DNA from: Aurantimonas marianensis
GTDB taxonomy: Bacteria; Pseudomonadota; Alphaproteobacteria; Rhizobiales; Rhizobiaceae
Direction of reading: 5' to 3'
DNA: 53,720 bases
Assembly: GCF_024195285.1 (NCBI RefSeq)
Contig: NZ_JALHBS010000039.1
Span: 1-53,720 of the forward strand
Position numbers and translations under genes: made by a program. The notes beneath the pieces are model-generated. The model saw only the letters and a list, made by a program, of their open reading frames with translations. It had not been told where the DNA came from and did not search any database. Of this stretch, positions 16,087 to 23,983 are shown in pieces. Position 1 is the stretch's first letter. Each line of letters begins with the position of its first letter.

Positions 16087-16944
16087 TCAAGCGAGTACTC
16101 GGGAGAAGACCGAAACCCGCGTCGCGCCGATGAGCGCGGCATCGGCGCCGTGCGGATGCCGGATCGGCGGCGGCCGCCCGCCGCCGGTGGTGAATCGCTC
16201 GGCACAGAGATCGAACAAGGGCGACAGGCCGAGGCCGCCGCCGATCACCAGCCGGTGCGGATCGAACAGCCGGGCGAGGGTCGCCAGTGCCTCGGCCAAA
16301 GCGTCGGCGGCGCGGTCCAGAACCGGATCGCGGATCGATGCAGGCAGTGCGAAGATGTCGAAGACATCCGCGTCGGACTGGCCCAGCATGCGGTGCAAGG
16401 CGCGGCCGGACGCCGCCGCCTGCAGGCAGCCGATCTCGCCGCAGGCGCAGACGAGGCCGCTGGCGGCGGGAACCTTGATATGCCCGACCGCCATCGCCGC
16501 GCCGCTCCGGCCGGTCAGGAGCCGGCCGCCGACGACCGCGCCGCCGCCGATCCCGGTGCCGATCGCGAAGACGACGGTGGTCTCGCGCGCCGTGTCCGGC
16601 GTGCCCACGGGATGCGCGGCGAGGGCGGCGGCCGCGGCGTCGTCGAGGATGCGGAAATCGACCTGCCCGACAAGGTCGGGAGGTAGGATCGTCTCGCCCT
16701 CATAAGCCGGGCGGTTCGGCCAGCGGATCACCCGACCCGCCGCGTCGCAATGGGGCGCCGCCGCGATGGCGAGCCGTGCCGGCCGCGCGGCCGCTTCCCA
16801 TGCGTCGGCGATCGCGCGGGCACAACCCGGCGCGCCAGACGGCGTCGGGATCGTGCCGATCCGGCTGCGGATATCGTCGTTCGGGCCGACCAGCGCCGCG
16901 CGCAGCCCCGTGCCCCCGAGGTCGACGGCGAGGACCGCGCTCAT
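16087..16944 (-). CDS. ROK family sugar kinase
   Basis: A 285-residue ROK protein. VDLGGT at residues 6-11 is the ATP phosphate loop, GTGIGGG the second phosphate motif, HIKVP the sugar-binding region, and CACGEIGCLQ the zinc-binding motif of ROK kinases. No DNA-binding domain is present, so it is a kinase and not a repressor. The start at 16944 overlaps the oxidoreductase stop (ATGA). In rifamycin-type clusters a ROK kinase (RifN) phosphorylates kanosamine at O6; the neighbouring oxidoreductase and aminotransferase suggest the same kind of substrate here. Glucose or N-acetyl sugars remain possible. Confidence 0.85.
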   Translation of the reverse strand: MSAVLAVDLGGTGLRAALVGPNDDIRSRIGTIPTPSGAPGCARAIADAWEAAARPARLAIAAAPHCDAAGRVIRWPNRPAYEGETILPPDLVGQVDFRILDDAAAAALAAHPVGTPDTARETTVVFAIGTGIGGGAVVGGRLLTGRSGAAMAVGHIKVPAASGLVCACGEIGCLQAAASGRALHRMLGQSDADVFDIFALPASIRDPVLDRAADALAEALATLARLFDPHRLVIGGGLGLSPLFDLCAERFTTGGGRPPPIRHPHGADAALIGATRVSVFSRVLA

Positions 16945-18005
16945 CGCAGCGCCGTTGCGATCGCATCGCCGAGTCGGGCGGCACAATCGAGGTCTGGTTG
17001 CTCTTGCCATCCGGCGGCGGCGCGGCGCTGAAATGCCTCCAGCATCGCCGCAAAACCTGCGACGTGAAGAGCGGGGCCGGGCATGAAATCCGAAATCTCC
17101 GGCGCTTCGCCGCGTCGCTTCAGGGTGACGCGCTGGTGCGGGGTCCGGCGTTCTCCGGAGAAGCCGAACAGGCCGTCGAGCCGGCAGACGCCGTCCTCGC
17201 CGATCGCGTCGAGCCGGACGAGGTCGCCCGGCGTCTCGTCGCGCCAGCGAACGGAAAGACGAACGGTGCAGTCCGCGACGCGCCCCTCTGCTTCGAAGCG
17301 GTCGGCGGGGCCAAAAGCGCTGGGCGAGAGTTCTGGCGCCGTCCCATCGTACCATGCGGCGGGCGCGGCATGTCCCGTGCGGGTTTGGCGCGCGAAACGG
17401 ATGGCCAGCCCGTCGGTGCGCCAGCCAAGCGCGGCGCCGGCCAGATCGACAAGGTGCGAGCCGAGATCGGCGAAGACGCCGGTCCAGCCGGGCGAATCTG
17501 CCAGGTGCCAGGCGGTCGCCGGGACGCCGCGATGGCGATGCCAGGTCAGGTCGAGGCCTCGGAGCGGGCCGATCTCTGCCGCGCCCTCCAGCCAGCGTCG
17601 GACGTCGGCGCGGTGACGGCAGGCGACCCCGGCGGCAAGCGCTGCCCCGCCGCGACGGGCGGCGGCCGTCAGTCGCGCCCGGTCGGCGTCGCCGCGCAGG
17701 ACCGGCTTTTCAACGAGGCAAGCGAGGCCGGCCTCAAGAAACGCTTCCGCGTCGTCGACATGGCAGGGGTTCGGCGAGGCGACGACGACGACCTCGACCG
17801 GTGCCGCCAACAGAGCCTCGCGCGTCGACACCAGCGCGGCCTCGGGAAACAGCTCCTTAACCGTCGCTCTCGCCGCCGGGTCGGGTTCGAGCACGGCCGC
17901 GACGACGATCCGACCGCCAAGCGCTTCCAGCGCCGGCCGGTAGCAGTTGCGAACCACCCAGCCGGCGCCGCAAAAACCCATCCGAAGCGGGGCCGTCGCG
18001 CTCAC
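16941..18005 (-). CDS. Gfo/Idh/MocA family oxidoreductase
   Basis: A 354-residue NAD(P)-dependent dehydrogenase. The N-terminal Rossmann fold has GFCGAGWVVRN (residues 10-20); VEKPV near residue 97 is the conserved Lys-Pro motif, and DLGSHLVDLAG carries the GxHxxD catalytic motif. It would oxidise a sugar or cyclitol hydroxyl to a ketone, the step before transamination. The stop overlaps the ROK gene and the start overlaps the asparagine-synthase stop, both as ATGA. Its place beside an AHBA-synthase-like aminotransferase and a ROK kinase suggests 3-oxidation of a glucose derivative, as proposed for RifL (inference). Confidence 0.85.
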   Translation of the reverse strand: MSATAPLRMGFCGAGWVVRNCYRPALEALGGRIVVAAVLEPDPAARATVKELFPEAALVSTREALLAAPVEVVVVASPNPCHVDDAEAFLEAGLACLVEKPVLRGDADRARLTAAARRGGAALAAGVACRHRADVRRWLEGAAEIGPLRGLDLTWHRHRGVPATAWHLADSPGWTGVFADLGSHLVDLAGAALGWRTDGLAIRFARQTRTGHAAPAAWYDGTAPELSPSAFGPADRFEAEGRVADCTVRLSVRWRDETPGDLVRLDAIGEDGVCRLDGLFGFSGERRTPHQRVTLKRRGEAPEISDFMPGPALHVAGFAAMLEAFQRRAAAGWQEQPDLDCAARLGDAIATALR

Positions 18006-19756
18006 AGGGCCGCCAGCGCCGCTTCGGGGCGTCCGGCGAGATCCGCGACGATCTCCCGGATGTCGACGCTCCCGTCGTCATCGAAGGTCACGCGGCGGAA
18101 CATTTCGAACAGCACAAAATCCGATTTGTCGTCGAAGAGCCCGCCGAATTCGGAGCACTGGAGAGCGCGATCGGGGATGGCGCGGTCACCCAGTGCGCGA
18201 AACCGGTTGAGGTGACCGCGCGCGGCCTCGGGCATCATCAGCTTGGGACGCGAGACGATGGCGCGGGCGCGCTCGCCATAGCGGCGGGTGGCGAAGCGGC
18301 GCAGGATCGCCTTGCCGGATGCGCCCGGCGGTCCGACGATCACCGACGGTGGCAGCGTCCCCAGCGCTTGCCCGAGATCGTCATCGAGATAGGGCACCCG
18401 CATTTCGACCGAGGCGGCCATGGAGAGCCGGTCGACCGGTTGCAGATGGCCGCGCTCCAGAGGATCGGCGCGATCGTGGACAAGCAGGGCATCGCGCAGG
18501 GTGCCGGTGGCCTGCGCTCCGCGGAGCGCCTCGATCCGGGTGTACACGCCGTCCCGTGGTGCGAACCCGGCGCGCGATACCCGCCGAAGCGCGGCCTCGA
18601 TGGCGCCGAGCGACCGTTCCGGCGTCCGATAAGCCGGATAACCACCCATGAGTTCGTCCGCGCCCTCGCCATTCAGGCAGCAGCGGGCGGTCAGACCGAT
18701 CCGATGGCAGAGGGGCGCGAAGAGCGGCCCGGCGGCGCGGTCGGGCTGCTCGACGGCGCGCAGGGTTGCCGGGATCGCCGCCAGAAACGCTTCGAACGAC
18801 ACATCGAGGAATTCATGCTCGGCGCCGAGCAATCGGGCCAGCCTTTCGGCGGCGATCGCGTCGGGATGGTCCGCGTCCTCGGCGACGGTGAAGGTCCGTG
18901 GTGGATGGCCGGTCAGCTCCGCCATGACCAGCGCCAGCACCGCGGAGTCGAGCCCGCCAGACAGGCTGACGACGATCTCGGTATCGGCGGCGAGGTGGCG
19001 GCGAACCGCCGCGATCAGAGCGGCTTCGAAACGCTCGTCCGCCTCGGCTTCGTCCATACGCTCATCAGCACACGCGGTCGCGGCGCGCGTCTGGTGGGCG
19101 AAGGACCGTTGCGGCCCGACCTGGACGTGGCCCTGCCATGTCACCGCCATCATATGTCCCGGGCGCAGCTCGGTGATGCCTTCGAAAAAGGTCGCGCCGT
19201 CGATCGGGGTCCCGAGAACCGCGAAATCCGCAAGGGTGGTTATGTCGAGGCGCGGCCGTTGCGACAGCGCGCTGGCGATCGCCCTGGCCTCGGAGGCGAA
19301 GAGGAAGCGGTCGGCCTGCGCGTCGCAATGGAAGGCAAGCGGCTTGATGCCGTGCCGGTCGCGAAGGAGCAGGAGCCGGTCGGGAAAGCTCACGGCAATC
19401 GCAAACATGCCGGAGAGCCGCGCCGGCGCGGCCTCGCCCCAAGCAGCGAAGGCCGCGAGCACGACCTCCGTGTCGCAATGGCCGCGAAAGCGATGGCCGC
19501 GCCGGCTCAATTCGTCGCGGAGTTCGGCCGCGTTGGTAATCTCGCCGTTGAAGACGACACTGATGCCGGTTTCGGCATGTTGCATCGGCTGCGCGCCGTC
19601 TCGCGGAGCAATGATGGCCAGGCGCGCCGCGCCGATGGCGACCCTTCCGTCGACCACCTGACGGCATGTATCGGGGCCCCGATGGCGCATCACCGCCAGC
19701 AGATCCCGGCAGTCCGGCGCGTCGGCGAAGGAGATGCACCCCGCGATCGCGCACAT
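18002..19756 (-). CDS. asnB: Asparagine synthase (glutamine-hydrolysing)-like amidotransferase
   Basis: A 584-residue class II glutamine amidotransferase fused to an ATP-pyrophosphatase domain. The nucleophile Cys2 is present after Met removal (MCAIAGC), RHRGPD and NGEITN are glutaminase motifs, and SGGLDSA (266-272) is the PP-loop. LNGEGADELMGGYPAY and the later VEMRVPYLD are typical of AsnB. Homologues in natural-product clusters make amides or cyclise peptides (beta-lactam and lasso peptide synthetases), usually with a defective glutaminase; here Cys2 is intact, so glutamine-dependent amidation of a carboxylate is likely. Substrate unknown. It lies in the middle of the long operon, between the desaturase and the oxidoreductase. 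Confidence 0.85.
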   Translation of the reverse strand: MCAIAGCISFADAPDCRDLLAVMRHRGPDTCRQVVDGRVAIGAARLAIIAPRDGAQPMQHAETGISVVFNGEITNAAELRDELSRRGHRFRGHCDTEVVLAAFAAWGEAAPARLSGMFAIAVSFPDRLLLLRDRHGIKPLAFHCDAQADRFLFASEARAIASALSQRPRLDITTLADFAVLGTPIDGATFFEGITELRPGHMMAVTWQGHVQVGPQRSFAHQTRAATACADERMDEAEADERFEAALIAAVRRHLAADTEIVVSLSGGLDSAVLALVMAELTGHPPRTFTVAEDADHPDAIAAERLARLLGAEHEFLDVSFEAFLAAIPATLRAVEQPDRAAGPLFAPLCHRIGLTARCCLNGEGADELMGGYPAYRTPERSLGAIEAALRRVSRAGFAPRDGVYTRIEALRGAQATGTLRDALLVHDRADPLERGHLQPVDRLSMAASVEMRVPYLDDDLGQALGTLPPSVIVGPPGASGKAILRRFATRRYGERARAIVSRPKLMMPEAARGHLNRFRALGDRAIPDRALQCSEFGGLFDDKSDFVLFEMFRRVTFDDDGSVDIREIVADLAGRPEAALAAL

Positions 19757-19762
19757 GGCGGC

Positions 19763-20653
19763 TCAGCCCGTCCGTCGGCAGGCGGCGATCGCCGCCGCGC
19801 CCTCGCGGAGCGCGGCGCCATAGCCCGAGCGGTGGGAATTCTCGCCCATCCGCCGCGCGTGAACGGCGGGCAGGCGATGAAACGGCAAGGCCGGATAGCG
19901 GTGATGTTCGAGATGGTAATTGTCGTAATTGACCAGATAGCTCCACAGGGCCGGGGCGCGATAGGAACGGGTGTTTTGCGTCAAATCGCGGGACGCGGGA
20001 TCGCGGCCGAGGCGGTCCGGCGCGGTCATCAGGAAGTGCAGCGGCGGTGCGATCAGGAAGGCCGGGACCAGCCATCCGAGGACGAGGAGTCGCGGCGCGA
20101 AAATGCCGCCGGTGACGATCAGGGCGATGGCGAGCGCTGCGAGCGCCAGATGCTCGGTCCGTGCCCGCGCGCGAGACTTGGCGCCGAACGGGCCAGGACA
20201 CCCGCCCCGCGCCAGAACGAACGTCGCCCGCAGGAACATGGGCAAGCGCGCAGGTTCGAAGACATGGAGGACGAGGGCGCGTCGGTCCGCGAAATCCCGG
20301 CAGCTTCGGTCGAAGACGTCGGCCGGCGTGCCGACATGGCGGTGGTGATGGAGATGGCGGACACGGGTGTCGGTGAAGCTCGCCAGCATCGGCGCGCCGA
20401 GCAGTGATCCGGCAAGGCGGTTGGCGGTTTCGCCGCGCAGGAAAATGCCGTGCAGCGCCTCGTGCTGAAGTTCGAGGCCGTGGGCGTAAAGGACCGCGAG
20501 GCCGAGGGTGGCGGCGAAGGATAGCGGGCCGTCATTCGTGCCGACCGACCAAACCAGCGCTGCGACAGCGACGAGGAAGCCGGCGAGCTTGTCGAGCGAC
20601 AGGGCATAGGCGGGCGCGAAGTCCGTCACGGGCGGGTCGGAAGAAACGGTCAT
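19763..20653 (-). CDS. Membrane fatty-acid desaturase/hydroxylase family protein
   Basis: A 296-residue integral membrane di-iron enzyme. The three histidine boxes are HEALH (64-68), HLHHHRH (100-106) and HLEHH (247-251). Hydrophobic segments lie at about 22-36, 44-60, 168-184 and 188-205. The family oxidises alkyl chains (desaturation, hydroxylation) or carotenoid-type substrates. The start overlaps the stop of the caspase-fold gene (ATGA), and the stop is 6 bases before the asparagine-synthase start. In this operon it could act on an acyl chain activated by the ANL ligase, or on a carrier-bound chain (inference). Confidence 0.85.
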   Translation of the reverse strand: MTVSSDPPVTDFAPAYALSLDKLAGFLVAVAALVWSVGTNDGPLSFAATLGLAVLYAHGLELQHEALHGIFLRGETANRLAGSLLGAPMLASFTDTRVRHLHHHRHVGTPADVFDRSCRDFADRRALVLHVFEPARLPMFLRATFVLARGGCPGPFGAKSRARARTEHLALAALAIALIVTGGIFAPRLLVLGWLVPAFLIAPPLHFLMTAPDRLGRDPASRDLTQNTRSYRAPALWSYLVNYDNYHLEHHRYPALPFHRLPAVHARRMGENSHRSGYGAALREGAAAIAACRRTG

Positions 20654-22302
20654 GGCGTCACTTCCTCGGGTTGCGCCGGCAATGGACGCGAGAAGATCGA
20701 CAATTCGCCCTGTGCCTGGAACATCGCGGCAAGTGTCATCGGCGCGGGGCCGCTGAACCGGCCGCAATCGAGTGTGGCGCGGGGCCGGCCCTCGGCATCG
20801 GCCGGCCAGGGCTCGACCTCCGTCGTGAACGGCTCGCAGCGCCGGACGACCAGCGACCCGAGCCAGCCACCCGCCCGCGGCCGTTCGCCCCGGAGGCGCC
20901 AGTCGGCGGCCGTGTCGAGATGCGCGAAGAAGCGTGGCGCTGGCGGCGTGTCGGCCGCGCCCTCGCAGCGCCGGCAGATCGTCAACAAGCGTTGCCCGAC
21001 AGTTGCAGAGCCCTCGAGCGTGAGACGGGACGAAGGGCTGCCGCAATGGGGGCAGGGCCGCTCGCATTGCGTCGAGGCCTTGCTTGCCCGCACCCAGACG
21101 CCTTCGAGGCCTCCCTTGGCCAGGGCGTCCGTCAGACCGGCGAAGGCGGATCGGCGCGATGCCTCGTCGCCGTGCGGCGAGGTCAGCTTGGCGAGTGCGG
21201 CCAACACCGCTTCGTCCGGGGCGGCGGCGACGGGGGAGAGAGGCGGCCGCGAGGGACGCCGTGACGGAACCGCTGCCGCAGGCGTTGCCGCGATGACGCT
21301 CGCGTCCGCTCCGGCCCCGTTGATCAGAGCCGGCTTGGGCGCGATGCGCAGCAGGGGATCGCCGAACAGCACGAACCGGTGGCCGGAGGCGAGGGCTTGC
21401 GGCGAGCGATTGTAGGCCGCGACCGCGTCCCCGATCGGCATGCCGCGCAGCAGCGCGGCGGTCAGCCGGTCGATCGACGCCGGCGCGGCGACGACGATGC
21501 TGGCGGTCGTCACCAGCGCGCCGAGCGCCGGTGAGGCGGCGAGACGCAAGCCGGCGCCATAGGTCCGGTCGATGAAGCCCTCGCGGGACGGCCAGCCGAG
21601 GCAGGTGTTCCAGATCATCGCCCGTGCCCGGACGGCGGCGGGATGCAACGTCGCTTCGGCGAAGGCGGGTGTTTCGCGGCCGACATGGAGGCGGTGACAG
21701 TGACCGCTCACCCGGCAGGTCGGCTTGCGGGGCCTGTCCTCGGCGGCAAAGGCCGCGTCGACGGGGCACAGCACGAGCGGCCCGAGATCGCCGTCGATGC
21801 CGTCGCCATGGCCGGTCACCGAGACGAGGCTGTCGCCTCGGCCAAGCAGCCGCCGCAAATGAGCCGCGTCCGACGTGCGGCCGCACAGGGCGAAGTCCGG
21901 CGTCTCGACGACGCCCATGGGAAGCTGGGGGCAAAGCTCGAGGCGAAACGGGGTATTGCCCAAGGGTCTGCGCAGCGCCGCCGCGCTCGCGGCCGCCTTC
22001 GCGCCGAGTTCCTCCAGGCTGCGGCCGACCAGGAAGCCGGCGACAGAGCCGGCGCCCGGTGCGGTCGCGGCGTCCACGAGCTCGTCGGTCAGGTCGTCGG
22101 CAAGCGTGACGATGACCGCACCCCCGCCCAGACGATGCGGGGTCGACGATGAAAGAGGGCGAAAGGCCCGTCCCGTCGCCTTGGCATAGGCTTCGGCAAT
22201 CGGACGCGTGGCCGAGCCGATCGCATGGCAGACGGCGGCACGGCTCGCGGCACCCTGCTCGCAGTTGACCCGAGAGGCACCGGACGCGAGAACCTGAAGC
22301 AT
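20650..22302 (-). CDS. Caspase-fold (C25/CHAT-like) putative cysteine protease with zinc ribbon
   Basis: A 550-residue protein. The central part (about 60-320) looks like a caspase-hemoglobinase fold: SVTGHGDG gives the candidate catalytic His165, MIWNTCLGW the candidate Cys234, followed by LRGMPIGDAVAAYN and FVLFGDPLLRI, the end typical of C25/CHAT domains. A 60-residue insertion rich in Cys/His separates His and Cys. The C-terminal part has a zinc ribbon (Cys417, Cys420, Cys443, Cys446) and a final domain I do not recognise. It starts 19 bases after the second small peptide, so maturation of those peptides is an attractive job. No signal peptide was seen. The family call rests on motif order only; I could not align it. 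Confidence 0.6.
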   Translation of the reverse strand: MLQVLASGASRVNCEQGAASRAAVCHAIGSATRPIAEAYAKATGRAFRPLSSSTPHRLGGGAVIVTLADDLTDELVDAATAPGAGSVAGFLVGRSLEELGAKAAASAAALRRPLGNTPFRLELCPQLPMGVVETPDFALCGRTSDAAHLRRLLGRGDSLVSVTGHGDGIDGDLGPLVLCPVDAAFAAEDRPRKPTCRVSGHCHRLHVGRETPAFAEATLHPAAVRARAMIWNTCLGWPSREGFIDRTYGAGLRLAASPALGALVTTASIVVAAPASIDRLTAALLRGMPIGDAVAAYNRSPQALASGHRFVLFGDPLLRIAPKPALINGAGADASVIAATPAAAVPSRRPSRPPLSPVAAAPDEAVLAALAKLTSPHGDEASRRSAFAGLTDALAKGGLEGVWVRASKASTQCERPCPHCGSPSSRLTLEGSATVGQRLLTICRRCEGAADTPPAPRFFAHLDTAADWRLRGERPRAGGWLGSLVVRRCEPFTTEVEPWPADAEGRPRATLDCGRFSGPAPMTLAAMFQAQGELSIFSRPLPAQPEEVTP

Positions 22303-22321
22303 CCCGCCGTCCGCCCGCTGC

Positions 22322-22513
22322 CTACCAGTGCAGGGAGTCGGGCGCCGTCAGATCAATGCCGGAACGCGCCAGATCGGCACGGACCCGCGCGAGTTCGGCC
22401 TCGGCCATGTGCAGCTTTTCCAGCCCCGTGTGGAACTTTTCCAGCCCGCCGAGATGGGCTTTCTGCTGTTCGGGAGACATGCTTTCAAAGGAGCTTGTCG
22501 CGTTTCCGGTCAT
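22322..22513 (-). CDS. Small peptide ending DSLHW, copy 2 (putative precursor or scaffold peptide)
   Basis: A 63-residue peptide. It shares with the 67-residue peptide upstream a helical block (GLEKFHTGLEKLH, then AEAELARVRADLARSG) and the identical last five residues DSLHW. The N-termini of the two differ. A good Shine-Dalgarno sequence (AGAAGGA) lies 8 bases before the ATG. No signal peptide or membrane segment. Conserved leader-like helix, identical C-terminus, duplication, and position directly before a putative protease and tailoring enzymes fit a RiPP precursor or a scaffold peptide for C-terminal modification; a small accessory protein with a conserved binding tail is the alternative. 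Confidence 0.75.
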   Translation of the reverse strand: MTGNATSSFESMSPEQQKAHLGGLEKFHTGLEKLHMAEAELARVRADLARSGIDLTAPDSLHW

Positions 22514-22585
22514 GGCTTCATTCCTTCTGCGGATAGATTACGGATGATCGCAAAGGGTCGATTTGCAACCGACGAGTGCGTCCGA

Positions 22586-22606
22586 GCGGCGGGGCGCTCT
22601 CGCCGC
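22586..22606 (-). terminator. Hairpin after first peptide gene (possible attenuator)
   Basis: GCGGCG (22586-22591) and CGCCGC (22601-22606) pair across a 9-base loop, directly behind the stop codon of the 67-residue peptide. No U-run follows, so it is not a strong intrinsic terminator. It could stabilise the peptide mRNA or reduce read-through into the enzyme genes. Confidence 0.35.
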
Positions 22607-22810
22607 CTACCAGTGCAGCGAGTCATTCACCGTCAGATCGGTGCCTGAGCGAGCAAGATCGGCCCGCACGCGCGCCAGATTCGCTTCCGCCTTGTGCAGT
22701 CTTTCGAGCCCCTTGTGGAACCGATCGAGCCCATCGCGACGCGCATTCCGGTCGTCGGGACTAAGGTCCTGGTCCGGCGACAGGCTGGCGCCTTTCACAT
22801 AATTTCCCAT
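22607..22810 (-). CDS. Small peptide ending DSLHW, copy 1 (putative precursor or scaffold peptide)
   Basis: A 67-residue peptide, first gene of the long minus-strand operon. Its C-terminal half (GLDRFHKGLERLH, AEANLARVRADLARSG, then DLTVNDSLHW) is nearly identical to that of copy 2, while the first 25 residues differ. The conserved block is a predicted amphipathic helix with regularly placed Leu, His and Arg. Upstream is an AT-rich promoter region with a palindrome (22863-22881). A GGAGAG sequence serves as ribosome-binding site. Interpreted as precursor or scaffold peptide of the pathway; the identical DSLHW tail would be the modified end or the recognition tag (inference). Confidence 0.75.
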   Translation of the reverse strand: MGNYVKGASLSPDQDLSPDDRNARRDGLDRFHKGLERLHKAEANLARVRADLARSGTDLTVNDSLHW

Positions 22811-22862
22811 GCTTCACTCTCCGTCCGGAGTGTTGCGCCTCAAGATTGAAACAACAAAAATA

Positions 22863-22881
22863 ATACACTTAAAAAGTGTAT
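22863..22881 (-). promoter_or_regulatory. Palindromic operator within putative promoter of the peptide operon
   Basis: ATACACTT (22863-22870) and AAGTGTAT (22874-22881) are perfect inverted repeats with a 3-base spacer, in the only strongly AT-rich stretch of the locus. Read on the minus strand, TTGAAT and TATTAT lie 16 bases apart around the palindrome, a plausible -35/-10 pair about 45 bases upstream of the first peptide start. A repressor bound here would block transcription of the operon. The EamA gene is divergent. Confidence 0.5.
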
Positions 22882-23002
22882 ATTCAAGCCGTCGAGGTGC
22901 TTTGGTGTCGGAATTTTTCCTCTCGACTCCTTCAGCCCTCGCTTTTCGCCTCGCCATGGGCAAAATTATGGGAGACTGACTTTTTCTCCTACCGAGCGAT
23001 TC

Positions 23003-23869
23003 ATGCGCAAGCCAAGCGGCATTGTTGCCGGTATCCTCCTCACCATCCTGTCCGGCCTTGCCCTCGCCACCATGGATACGGGGGCGAAGTACCTGACCGG
23101 GCGGTTGCCGGTGCTGGAGGTCGTCTGGGCACGATACTTCTTCCACGCGATGCTGATGACCGCATGGCTGGCCAAGACCCGTGGAACGACCTTCCTGAAG
23201 ACCCGGCGTCCGCTGCTGCAACTGACGCGAGGCGGGGCGCTGCTCACCGCCACCGCCATGATGTATCTCGGCCTGTCCAAGATTCCGCTGGCCGACGCGA
23301 CGGCGGTCATGTTCTTCGCGCCGGTGCTGGTGACGGTGCTGTCGGTTGTTTTCCTGGGCGAAAGGATCGGCCTTCCGCGGATCGCGGCGGTGCTGGCCGG
23401 GTTCGGCGGCGTCCTGCTGATCGTGCGGCCGGGCTTTGCCGATACCGATCCCTATCTGCTGCTGCCGCTCGGCGCGGCTATAGTGGTCTCGGTCTATTTC
23501 CTGTTGACCCGCGCCCTGGCCGGGCCGGAAGAGAACGCCGCGACGCTGTTCCACACGACCGCGGCGGGGGCGGTCATCCTCAGCCTCGTGGTTCCCTTCG
23601 TTTGGGAGCCCCCATCGGTCGCCGATTTCGCGCTCATGGTCGGCATCGGCACGCTCGGCGCGCTCGGCCATTTCTGTTTGGTGTCAGGCTTCGCCTACGC
23701 CTCGGCATCGACGCTGACGCCGTTCCTTTACGCCCAGGTTCTGTTCGCCGGCATCTACAGTGTCGTGCTGATCGGCGATCCGTTGCGGCCGACCCTCGTC
23801 ATCGGCGCGGCGATCCTGATTGCCAGCGGCCTGACCATCTGGTGGCGGGAGAACCGTCGCAAGGCGTAA
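23003..23869 (+). CDS. EamA/DMT family transporter
   Basis: A 288-residue inner-membrane protein with about ten hydrophobic segments in two homologous halves (each half an EamA domain). LSKIPLADATAVMFFAPV and the second-half FLYAQVLFAGIYSVVLIGD are the conserved end-of-domain helices of drug/metabolite transporters. It probably exports a small metabolite. It is divergent from the peptide operon, so export of the pathway product or self-resistance is possible, but such genes are common and it may be unrelated. Confidence 0.85.
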   Translation: MRKPSGIVAGILLTILSGLALATMDTGAKYLTGRLPVLEVVWARYFFHAMLMTAWLAKTRGTTFLKTRRPLLQLTRGGALLTATAMMYLGLSKIPLADATAVMFFAPVLVTVLSVVFLGERIGLPRIAAVLAGFGGVLLIVRPGFADTDPYLLLPLGAAIVVSVYFLLTRALAGPEENAATLFHTTAAGAVILSLVVPFVWEPPSVADFALMVGIGTLGALGHFCLVSGFAYASASTLTPFLYAQVLFAGIYSVVLIGDPLRPTLVIGAAILIASGLTIWWRENRRKA

Positions 23870-23983
23870 CGCGGCATGGGCAGGCGGTTGTGCCGCACGC
23901 CGCCCTCAGGCGATGGTCTGGCCGGTCTTCCGCCAGTCGGCGAGGAAGACCTCCAGGCCAATGCCGTCGAATGCCGTCGAAGC

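Noticed and set aside
18002-19756. Lasso-peptide cyclase as the role of the asparagine-synthase-like protein
   Set aside because: Lasso cyclases come with a leader peptidase/recognition pair not seen here, and this protein keeps an intact glutaminase cysteine; a general amidotransferase is safer.
18212-20407. 731-codon plus-strand open frame opposite the asparagine synthase and desaturase genes
   Set aside because: Arg/Gly-rich shadow composition; the minus strand carries two clear enzyme families with all motifs and coupled starts.
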